Source: Lumbricus rubellus
Taxonomy: Eukaryota; Annelida; Clitellata; Crassiclitellata; Lumbricidae
Assembly: GCA_945859605.1 (NCBI GenBank)
Contig: OX243820.1
Location: 28,219,396-28,283,395 of the forward strand
Direction of reading: 5' to 3'
DNA length: 64,000 nucleotides
How positions within the stretch are numbered: the stretch's first letter is position 1; the number at the start of each line of letters is the position of its first letter. Under the pieces are notes generated by a model. That model ran no database searches. It was not told the origin of the DNA and saw nothing but the letters and a program-made list of their open reading frames with translations. Shown in pieces: positions 35,991 to 46,100 of the stretch. Position numbers and translations under genes: made by a program.

Positions 35991-36640
35991 TTATGGGCCA
36001 TGACACATTTTACAATGATGTTCTCTTATGGATGAAAAACTGTGAATTTTAAGTGTAGTGGTGTGTAGCGTTATATTTGCAGTTCATTGAAACATTCCAT
36101 ATCCTCCGCTTTCTGGTTTGTATTAAGCACTCCTCAAACCATCTTTACACTTTTCAGTTTTACACATGTCTCTATAGTCTATATATGCTGAAAAGTCCCA
36201 AGATAATAATGCACCTTTGCAGATAAAAGGAATTTTGCATTTTTTGCTTGTAAGGTATCATTAAATATTCACTTTGCTTGTATTGTATTTTGTCTGTGTT
36301 GTATACATGCACTTATGGGCCATGACACATTTTACAATGATGTTCTCTTATGGATGAAAAACTGTGAATTTTAAGTGTAGTGGTGTGTAGCGTTATATTT
36401 GCAGTTCATTGAAACATTCCATATCCTCCGCTTTCTGGTTTGTATTAAGCACTCCTCAAACCATCTTTACACTTTTCAGTTTTACACATGTCTCTATAGT
36501 CTATATATGCTGAAAAGTCCCAAGATAATAATGCACCTTTGCAGATAAAAGGAATTTTGCATTTTTTGCTTGTAAGGTATCATTAAATATTCACTTTGCT
36601 TGTATTGTATTTTGTCTGTGTTGTATACATGCACTTATGG
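35991..36640 (+). repeat. Tandem duplication, period 322 bp
   Basis: TTATGGGCCATGACACATTT begins at 35991 and again at 36313; the 322-bp units look identical base for base. A third, diverged partial unit starts with TTATGG at 36635. Confidence 0.93.
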
Positions 36641-37728
36641 CACAAGTATAATGATGTTCTCTTATGGAAGAGAAATTGTAAATTATAAGTGTAGTGGTTT
36701 GTAACGTTCTCTTTACTGTTTCTTTATTATTACTCGAATTGCTCCGGCCACTGCCCATCGCCCCAATGACTTATTGGCTAGCAAGATACTACAATGAGCA
36801 ATAATTATTTTAAGTTCAAACTTCAAAGTGAAGATTGTTATGAACTGATCACATATATTATAAATAAAACAATAATATGAAATTTGAATAATTGTTATGT
36901 ATTTTAATATCCTTTTAAAGATGCCATATAAACTATAGAATTAAGAAGCATTGTACAACTTGGCAATATTCAATAATGTTTATAAATTTAAACTAACAAC
37001 ATTGCAAAAGAATGCATCAAAGTCATAATACCGAATTTCTTAATAAAACCAAGGCTAAACAGTTGTGAACAGCAATAATCAATAACCATGACACTAAGTC
37101 ACAGTCCTCATTTTCAGAGGTTTAGTCAGTATTTGGTTCTGGCAAACTGCATGCCTCTCAATTTTTCAAACAGAAGTCAAAATTTTGAAAATGGTAAATC
37201 ATAGAAATGACTCTGTTGTTAGACAAGCAAGTCTGTTTTCGTTGTCTTGGACATGGACAGCTGTTTCGAGTAGCGTAGGTCGACTTCAGTTCACCTTGAA
37301 TTATTAGGTTATGTCCGCCCCATTCCAAGTTGTTTGCTCTTGAAACTGGCCTTGTAAGAAATTGGGTTTGGTTGATCATTTTCACACAGTAGGCCTAGGC
37401 TAAATATCGTAACTATGTTGAACCAGTCCACACTCCACAGTGTCATCATCTAGGTCTACCTGTAATTCTTTTATCAGCCATGGTTCTAAGGTCAAAGAAG
37501 TAGCAGAAGAACAGCTGTTATATAATTAATAGTATATTGGTGATTTGACCAACTGCATGACATTATGATCATTATCCCATTTCTGAACAGAATAGAGGCC
37601 GCTTGGACTTTTAATTAGCAGACTCGCACTCCATGAGTCTGATCGGATCATCGGAGATTAGAAATTATCGTTTGATTATTGTTTTGGAAGATTTTTCACT
37701 GCATGGAGGGCTGGGCCTATAGCCGAAA

Positions 37729-37732
<4 letters not shown>
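36641..37732. other. Interior of the 8.3-kb element, nothing recognised
   Basis: AT-rich spacer between the tandem duplication and the TA microsatellite. No protein-like frame. Confidence 0.35.

Positions 37733-37778
<46 letters not shown>
37733..37778. repeat. (TA)n microsatellite
   Basis: About 46 bp of uninterrupted TA immediately before the right arm of the inverted duplication. A second TA run follows that arm at about 38172. Confidence 0.95.
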
Positions 37779-37779
<1 letters not shown>

Positions 37780-38175
37780 CCAGTTTTTGCATTGTACAAA
37801 AGGTGCAAACGTTCAAATTCGAATTCCATCTGAATGCTAGAAACCTATTATTTGCACCTTTTCTTGTAAGCCTTCAAGGCCTCGATATTTTTTAACTGAC
37901 AATAACTTATATCACAACAATTCCACCAAAAATAGTTTAAGGTCTCTAGTACATTACATATGATATGGCAAGTTGCAGTCATGATTACGAGGAATGACTA
38001 CTTGGCTGTAGTCCACCACTCCAAAAATCCAACCATCCGTCCGTCCGTGCATCCATCCATCCATTAAGTCTGACTGTCCACCAATCCACCCATCCATTTT
38101 TCCATACATCCATCCATCCATCCATGCACTCACCCATCCACCAACCCATCCATCCATCCATCCATCCATCCATAT
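37779..38175 (-). repeat. Right arm of inverted duplication, with (CCAT)n
   Basis: Reverse complement of about 35290-35661, from GCCAGTTTTTGCATTGTAC through the ACTACTTGGCTGTAGTCCAC segment into a CCAT array. Both edges are TA microsatellites. Confidence 0.9.
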
Positions 38176-39560
38176 ATATATATATATATATATAATGTCG
38201 AAAGTAAGGATGAGCATAATGAGAATTATGACGAACAAATTATTTCTTGTCCCAGAGTTCCAAAGCACGGAATTATCGTCGTTGAAAATTCAGAATCAAC
38301 TCAGATTGATGCATATAAGCTGGTAGGCCTACTGTTCTAACGTCACCAATTTTGTATTTGCCAGCAAAAAATGAAACAATGGAACACGTCTATAGGCTAC
38401 TTAATTGTTTATTGAATACCAACAAGCTTAGTTAAGCTGACACAGTCTCACACAGACACAACTTAAACAAATTACACAAGTAGACCTAGGCTACAGGTTG
38501 AGGCTTCCATATAGTTAGGCCTGTAGGCAACATGAATAATGTCAATAGGGCTCTTGGCTTAAAGTGGCTGCATGGACGGCGTCCATGCACTTATTTTCAA
38601 ATCTGCACACCGTTCTGCCATTTATTTCACTGTAAGAGCTGATACAGGAGACCGCATCATCCTATTCGATCTGGTAGCATTGTAAAGTATGTGATCTCAT
38701 TCGGAAGTTATAGGCCTATATTTTTTTCGCTGGCAGTGATCGAAAGGTTCTTCATATTATTTTGCTTGAATTGCTTCATATTATCAGCAAGAGTCTAATA
38801 AAATGAAAATAATTATCATCATAATAGCCTACCATTAAATTTCTACAAGTTTAAAATGTTTCTCAGTTGAGAAGTCATCATTTAAGCAAAAAAACACGAG
38901 TAAGGAATAGTCTACACTCAACAGTGCACATCTATAGGCCCTAGGCCTAATATAGGCCTACGCCCTATACGAAGTTGCACAGTTTTGCTTTTAATATGGG
39001 TCTATAACCCGTCTATTAGTTATATATTATAGGCCTAGTCAATGATTATTTGGTGTAGCGATGACATTGTTCCGCGCAGAAGTAGGCCTACACAACTTTT
39101 ACGCAACATAGCCTAGGCCTACCTGTAGGCCTAATAGGCTAGTTAGAGTATAAGTTGTGTAGGCCTACATCTGCGCGGAACATACGCGGAAAGTAGCCTA
39201 CATATTATGTACTTTGCCTTTCGAAAATTAAATAGCCCAGAAGTTACGCAATGAAATTCAGAGAGTTTTTATATCAAATAGGCCTAGTCCTACTCATCTT
39301 CGAATAAAATGACTTAATATGCGCCTTTGTTTCTCTTGTTTTGTTAACTAGAACGCTTTACACTTATTAACATTCTGTTTACATTAGTCTACTTTTCATT
39401 TATTGATATCATCGTGATGTATTTTTACTTCGATTTCCCATGCATTATTCGTTTGCGATTGGAATAATAAAGGCTGTACTTGCTTACTTACTTGTTGCAA
39501 TCAGCATTTTCTGATCAGCATTTTACCCACCAATCAGCATGAGAAATCAGCACTTTCCTC
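38176..39560. other. Right interior of the 8.3-kb element
   Basis: Rich in TAGGCCTA-type octamers and carrying a near-perfect hairpin at 39069-39181. A TTACTTAC tail (39475-39492) precedes the right subterminal region. No gene. Confidence 0.45.
39069..39181. repeat. 29-bp inverted repeat (hairpin)
   Basis: TTCCGCGCAGAAGTAGGCCT at 39069 is matched by its complement ending at 39181, with one mismatch in 29 bp and a 55-base loop full of AGGCCTA. Confidence 0.85.
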
Positions 39561-39626
39561 ATCAGCATTTTACCCCTTGCCGATCAGCAAATCAGCAATC
39601 AGCAAATCAGCATTTTACCCGTGCCC

Positions 39627-39846
39627 GGCTGTGGCTTCTCCACTGGCTTCTCCGCAGCGCCTCCGACAGCACCTTCTTCTTCTTCTTCTTTCTTAGCCCA
39701 AACCTCGGCTAAATTTCTCATCAATTCTTCCCTCGACATCTGTTCGACTTCTTCTGCGTCTAGATCTGCTTCAATTAGCAGTTTATCAGTCTATCAGTAG
39801 ACATCTTCTTAATATTTGCTTGCTTTTTCTCCGTAAGTTTCTCCAT
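39627..39846 (-). pseudogene. Detached N-terminus of the Gmr1-like gag
   Basis: From an ATG at 39846 the minus strand runs toward the insertion point and joins in frame with the coding at 31308 if the inserted element and one TSD copy are ignored. The encoded stretch is acidic and rich in Glu/Lys. An 8-bp tandem duplication near 39784-39799 (TATCAGTC/TATCAGTA) shifts the frame soon after the start, so this copy is broken independently of the transposon. A later in-frame Met (MSREEL) could serve. Confidence 0.7.
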
Positions 39847-40140
39847 CTTACTTCTTTACTTTACTGATGCTAGTCGATAAATAGTAGGCTACTCTTCAAA
39901 TGTTTGCAATTGACTGACTTCAATTCTTTAAGCAAACTTCAATAGACAAGCAAGTTTTTCTACCTCGTAGTCGTTGTGTTGTCGTTTCTCACTGACGTAC
40001 GGATGCTCGATGTATCGTTGCTTCTCCCGAGTGCTCGGCTCCTCGATAAATGCACAGCGTCCGTTCCTCCGCAACGTCTGTTGATTGGATAGAATCCCTC
40101 CGTTCGTAACTAGGATCGTTCTCCTGCAACTTGGATCGTT

Positions 40141-40160
40141 ATCTCACCGCAACGACACCA
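40141..40160 (-). promoter_or_regulatory. Putative primer binding site of the Gmr1-like element
   Basis: Two bases inside the 5' LTR, the element reads TGGTGTCGTTGCGGTGAGAT; the TGG start fits pairing with a tRNA 3' CCA. The tRNA was not identified. Confidence 0.65.
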
Positions 40161-40162
40161 AA

Positions 40163-40674
40163 TGTGATAACCTCCTTGTGATCACCTCCTCCTATCAGTC
40201 TCTTCGGAAGCTTCTTCGTATAAGTTCGTGGTAGCATATAGGCCTATCCCTAGATAACTGTTTCATTAGCTAAATGGCTAGGTAAAGAATCTACAGACTT
40301 TCACTGTTTTGTAACCAACAACGACGACGTGTTTAAGTCTTCTTATTATACTCCAAAATCCGATGTAAAGTAAAACGATCAGCAACAACACAACAATGAC
40401 TACACTTGCGTTATCATAACAACTACACGACTACTACCTTCATCAGTCTACTCTATCGCAACTCAACAACAACTATTTCAGCCTATCTCAACGGCTCTCA
40501 ACACACAACACTCCTTCTTCACTTCCACTCCCTTCTTGTACACTCAACGTACGCTCGTATAGACATCACGCGCTGTCCAGACAATCACCTGTCCAGACGC
40601 CGCGCGCCAATTTGCAGTTGGCCTACTTGCGTCGCTGTACGACAATCGTCGTGCACTGATTAAATTAGCTTACA
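40163..40674 (-). repeat. 5' LTR of the Gmr1-like retrotransposon
   Basis: A 512-bp partner of 25330-25839, flanked by CCATA at 40675-40679. The near identity implies a recent insertion. The whole element spans 25330-40674; without the nested transposon and one TSD it is about 7.0 kb. Confidence 0.97.
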
Positions 40675-40970
40675 CCATATATGTATAGGCCTATAAATTT
40701 GGATTTTCACTTGTGAGGGTGAGGGTTAACAAAATGTTTGTTATTTATACTGTGGTTAAAATGAATGAATGAATGAAATTGTAAGTAAGTAAGTATTAAA
40801 GCAGACCGCATCCTGTGTTGCAGGATATAATATTATTATTATGGCAGTTATCACAATATTTTAGGACGCATAATTATGAGTTTGCCGATTACTAATTCGC
40901 TGCACACGTAATTGGGTATGACTCAAGGATTGTCCTTGGGTATGACTGGACCAACGTGGGACCGTACGCA

Positions 40971-41091
40971 GAGTGGGCGGTAAATCATCATGAAGGTATC
41001 CCTCGTCGGTGCCAAGTTGTTGTGATGGTGCTATTTATAGCGGCCACGTGATGTAAATAATCACGCGATGGCGCACGATGATTCTGATTGG
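40971..41091 (+). promoter_or_regulatory. Candidate SREBP promoter
   Basis: GTGGGCGG (GC box, to 40980), TATTTATA at 41032-41039, E-box CACGTG at 41045-41050 and an inverted CCAAT box GATTGG at 41086-41091 all lie within 160 bp of the start codon. TTGGGTATGACT is directly repeated near 40912 and 40936. E-boxes and NF-Y sites are known partners in SREBP-controlled promoters; here the role is inferred. Confidence 0.5.
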
Positions 41092-41125
41092 TCGTTGGTT
41101 TCTCGTTCCATCATCATCTGTCAAG

Positions 41126-43137
41126 ATGGCGTCGTCGTCGGGTTGGCTCTATCCTCCAAACGGAACATTTAACGAAATGGACGACAATATTTCGCAGCCA
41201 CTGGACTTAGAAAGCGTAATTTTTAACGATTTTGATGGTGTGTATTCTGGTTATCTTACCGCAGTTAAAATCTTATCGCGCATGTGCTTGTGTAGTGCGA
41301 GTTACTGTTAGGATTTGCTCCGACATGGCGGTCTGGGTGTGATACTGTTTACCGTAAACTCTGCATTTATTAACGGTTCGGCAAACGTGTATTTTAGCGT
41401 CTCAAATTATTCGCCATTGCATGGGTTTCAGCGTTGGTCGAATACTAGTCGGTTGCTAAATTGGTAAACATACATCTATTTTTGTGAAATGGAAGCCGGA
41501 TTGATTTCAATGATTTTTTTTACTGAAATAGACGTAGGAACGGTATGAAAACTTTACGAAAACAATGTCGCTGAAACAAGCTGGACTGATGAACAGTAAT
41601 TTATAATTAATAAATGGAAGTTATATTGATGAAATTGAGTGCTGCCGAAATAGAAGCGGGGTAGAGGTAGATGACGGCTCTGTAGCAAGTAAACATTATG
41701 GCTGTCACAGATAGGAGCAGAATAGAGCTGCCTGACCTACGGCGATCGATGGCCAAATGTTTCCGCGAGCCCACTGACCTACGAACAGAACGTTTTGCTG
41801 AAATTTTGAAAACAATCGGTCAAGAACTTTTCAAGTTTCTTGGTCCCGACCCAAACTCAGTTACATTTTTATTTATATAGATGTGTATCACAGTAACTGT
41901 TTAGTTGAAGCACTTAGCATGTATTGTGTGAAGCAACGGTTTAAGCCTCCTCTGAGATGTTTCCAGTGTATGGAGCCACCAGGGAAGTCCTTTGCTCACA
42001 CTTGCTTTATGCCTCGGATTCATATTTATAATTACTTTGAAATGTGTAATTTCTGCTATAAAGCATTTACTTTGCTGTGTAATGTATTCTGTTGTAGTTT
42101 TTGATGATTACATCGGTCAAGACCATGTGTCGGCCACCGTGTCAGGTGAGCCGCAGAATGACCTGGCAGACGGCCTGGTTTACCTGAACCCTGTCAAGAA
42201 TGAAAACGACGGTCACTACCAGTCGGAGAGAAATCTGGAGATGGACGTAATGGATCTGCTTGCTATGGCTGCTGGCCGTGGCATCGGAGCAAACACATCT
42301 CTGTCGGGCGTGACCAACTGTGTCCAGAGTCCGGTCATAAACGAAACCTATCAGGTGGCTTCTGTGAACAGCGGTTTCAACACACAGTTTTTCAACAGCA
42401 TCGTTTCAAACCCTTCGGTGACGAGCAGCTGCGTCACGGTGCCGTCGATGCAGATGCAGTCGAAGCAGCAGCAACTGATCAAGCAGCTGCTCGAGATGCA
42501 GACGGACGTGTCGTCGGCGCAGGTCATCGCGCAGCTGCTGAATCAGATGCAGCAGGCTGATGTCCAGGTCCAACAGCAACCCCAGCAGCAGCAGCAGCAC
42601 CAACAGGTTGTTCTCCCACTTCCCCAGCAGCAGCAGCAACAGCAGCAGACGGTACCACAGCCCAAGCTGACCATGTCCCTTGAAACAGCACTGCAGCTGA
42701 TGGCGCAGGCCGGGGTTCAGCAGCAGCAGCAGCAGCAGCAGCCGGTGAAGCAACGTCAGATCCAGCTGCACACCGATCTGGCGCAGCATGTTGTCACGCC
42801 TCAGATAACCCAACAGCAGCAGCAGGTCTCCATTCAGCAGCCGCAGTTCATCCAGGCAACCGCAACGGCACCGTTGCAGTTCACGATGTCCAATGGTACG
42901 ACGGTGGAACAGAAGCCGATCCTCCAGAATAACGCACAGCAGTCGCAGACCATCGGAGGCCAACGCGTTATCGTTCAGCAAGTGCAGCCTCAGCATCAGC
43001 ATTCGCCGGTGACGGCTGCCACTGTGGCTCTGCCTCAGTCGCTGATCATCAACACGCAGCCACGCCAGCAGCTGCAGCAGCAGCAGCCACAGCAGCAGCA
43101 ACAACCATCTCAAATTACCTTGCAGCAGCTTCAACAG
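41126..43137 (+). CDS. SREBF: SREBP exons 1-2: transactivation and Gln-rich region
   Basis: Exon 1 (41126-41237) gives an acidic amphipathic start ([19 protein letters not shown]) like the SREBP activation domain. Exon 2 (42098-43137) codes about 347 residues, the last two thirds dominated by CAG/CAA runs such as QQQQQQQQP. Mixed CAG and CAA codons suggest expansion followed by point change. The antisense 242-codon ORF at 42406-43134 is a shadow of the CAG runs. Confidence 0.93.
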
Positions 43138-46100
43138 GTACGACTGCGGGTGTCTGCATGCATGTCACTTGCAGTTTTCTGTATTGTGCTGCATGAATTA
43201 ATGGTAGATGATGTCCACTGTAATTTAAGTAAATGTGTCCCGCTACATGAAAAGGTACCATAAGTCGGGTTTCGAGTTATTATGCCTTCACAAACCAGCT
43301 AAGTGAGCTGAACATTTTGCTGAAAACCAGATAAAAATCGGATGATAAATGACCGACTTATAATGATGAACATGAGAAATTGCCACTTTATTTCCATCGA
43401 TGAGTATCGTGGGGTCTTGCACACTGGGAGCGCTTCTGAGCGATTTATCCTACAAGAGGTTCACGACCAATTCTCAGTGTTGTCTATTATGTAATATTAT
43501 CAGTGTTATTAACTTAAAAGTCCTTTTCACCTGCTGCTAAAAATACCAAGAACTCAAATTTGATTAAAAATTTTTTTTTCCCTTCACGTCTTTATGCGCG
43601 ATTTCTGGGGAAACTGTACACCGACTTATGGTACCTTATCATATAGCGGGTCACAAATACTGATTAAACTTTGACATCAATTTTGTAACACAAAGTAATA
43701 TTGTAAGTTAAGTTTTTGTTATCAGTTAAAAAAAATGGATTTGTCAATAAATGGCTACTTGCTTGATGATACAGTAATCCTCAATAAGATAGTGATGTGA
43801 AAAATTACTAACTAATGGGTGGACACCACTGGACAGTTACACAGTATTTTTACCGGAAGTGCATGATTATGTTCCATTGTTCCTTTGTCTTGGGTCCGCG
43901 AGAGCTGGATATAATTTTACTCTTTTTCACAGAAACCTTGAGGTTTGCCAAATGTATTATGATTGAATATATACATCGTTGTACGATTATACATGTGCAT
44001 GTTCAGTGATAGCTCATATATACATTATATACATACATATTCATACATTCATGTACATGTGTGTCTCACTGTGCGACGTGAGTGTGTGACTGTGTGTGCA
44101 TAGATATGAATTCAGACATTGCTTATGCTTCATTCATTTAATACTTTTTACAATGGCACTGTATTCAAAATTGTATTGACTGAGAAATTGTGCATGTTGA
44201 TCATGTTACTGACCAGTGTTTGATATCCTAACTTAAAGTTTCTGGTTAAATATTACAATTTTATGCTTCAATTCTACTGCATGTAAAGAATATTCTCTTG
44301 TTTATCTTTTCAGCTTTTGCAGACGCAGTTTGTTAACGACACCCCCAACGCCAGCATCATTATAACGACTGCACCAAACACAACCGTGGCAACAACACAG
44401 AAGAGCACTGTTCCTGTACAGAACATTGCAATAAACAGCACCAGCAGTCCCATCAACACTCTGGTGACTGGCTTTCCGATGCAGGTCGGCGAGAATGAGA
44501 AGATTCCAATCAGCCGAATCACACCTTCGCCGAAGATCGTCCATGGTCGTGGTGAGAAAAGAACGGCCCACAATGCGATCGAGAAGCGTTACAGGCTGAG
44601 CATCAACGATAAGATAATGGAACTGAAAGACCTGATATCAGGACAGGATTCAAAGGTATGTAAAAAAAATAGTTTACTGGGGTGTAGTGGTGGGTTTGGT
44701 GCCTTGGAGCCGAAGGGTTCCAGGTTCGAATCAATCTCAAGCCGTCGCGTAGGGACCTCGAACAAGTTCTTCACTCTCAATTGCTCTTGCGCTTTGGCGT
44801 GAAACTGTGATGCATTGTTCGCGCTGTAGTGATGAGCGCCTCTGAATAGAGAACTTCAAGGGGCGCTATAGCAAATGCGAGAAATAAATAAATAAAAAGG
44901 TCTGTGGAACAGTGCTTGACAGTGAAAAATTGAATTGTGTTGATGCTGTTTGTGAAGCTCCTATTTGATTGGATTTTTTAGATCTGCTGAAGAACATTTT
45001 CTCTGCTTTTTTAAACTTACTACTAGTGCAACTCCAGGCGTTTTGAATTATTTTGATTGTGGCGACTTGATTTGGAAGGATAAATACGTGAGCAGGGAAA
45101 CAAAGAAAAGACTGGTAAAAGCACTGATCTTCCCAGTGGTCCTATATGGATGCGAGACATGGACAAAGACACGGGATATGGAAAAGAAAATCAATGCATG
45201 TGAGATGTGGATTTGGAGAAAGATGCTAAGGATTTCATGGACGGAGAAGAGAACTAACGAATCGGTGCGCGTGGAGCTCGGAATAGAGAGGGAGGAGACA
45301 CTGCAGCAAACAGCAACTTGGAGGAAACTGAGCTACTTCGGCCATGTGATGAGATCTAATGGTTTGGAAAAGGAGCTGATGACGGCATGCGGTGAGGGAA
45401 GGAGAAGATGTGGAAGGCCAAGGAAGAAATGGTTGGATGAGGTACAGGAAAAGTCTGGCATGAGACTGGAGGAGCTAAGAGAGGCGACTAGGGAGAGGAT
45501 CAACTGGAGAGGATACATCAGGGATATCGCCAGAGCTGCAGAAGCTGACGGCACCAGGTGTGGCGACTTCAAAAAGGTCCTATCTGTTAAATTTTTCTCT
45601 AATATTGGAAGGCTTAGATTGCATCTTATTTTCATGTACTTTAATATGTCTGGCAGTCTGCAGTAGGTGAATAATGGTCGGAGGTCAAATCACTGACCTT
45701 TGATTGCTGTGCAAAGATGCAGCTGCAAGCAGTTTTGAATCCAGGGCTCCAAGCCAAGTTTAAATATTGGTTGTTATGCTGTTTCATTGAGTTTTCCTAT
45801 GATTATTTAATAGTTTTCTGAATGTCTTTTTTGCAGCTGAACAAATCGGCAGTACTGCGCAAGGCCATTGAATACATCAAGTATCTACAGAATACCAACA
45901 GTCGCCTGAAGCAGGAAAACTTAACCCTCAAGTTGTCTGGAGGTGGACAGAAAGGTATGTCGTTTGTCTTGTTCGACTTAGTTTTTTAAATATGTATCTG
46001 ATTTTGACTTGTTTGTTGCAATGTCTGTTGATATCTTGGAAGCTGACTGTGTTGAAGCCACTTATTATTTTTTTGTTAAATTGCAGATATACTATTTGAA

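Larger units (their letters stand above)
31310..39626. mobile_element. 8.3-kb inverted-repeat (foldback, MULE-like) transposon inserted in gag
   Basis: Perfect 66-bp terminal inverted repeats begin GGGCACGGGTAAAATGCTGA at 31310-31375 and 39561-39626. The flanking 9-bp target duplication is GGCTGTGGC at 31301-31309 and 39627-39635. Inside each TIR and subterminally the motif AAAATGCTGAT recurs, probably as transposase binding sites. Nine-base duplications with long TIRs point to the Mutator-like superfamily, but no transposase is visible, so it is non-autonomous and the class is inferred. Its interior is a patchwork: two hAT MITEs, a LINE remnant, tetranucleotide arrays, an inverted duplication and a 322-bp tandem duplication. 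Confidence 0.93.

Noticed and set aside
42406..43134. 242-codon minus-strand ORF rich in Leu
   Set aside because: It is the antisense of the CAG/CAA runs in SREBP exon 2 (CTG read as Leu) and has no domain of its own.
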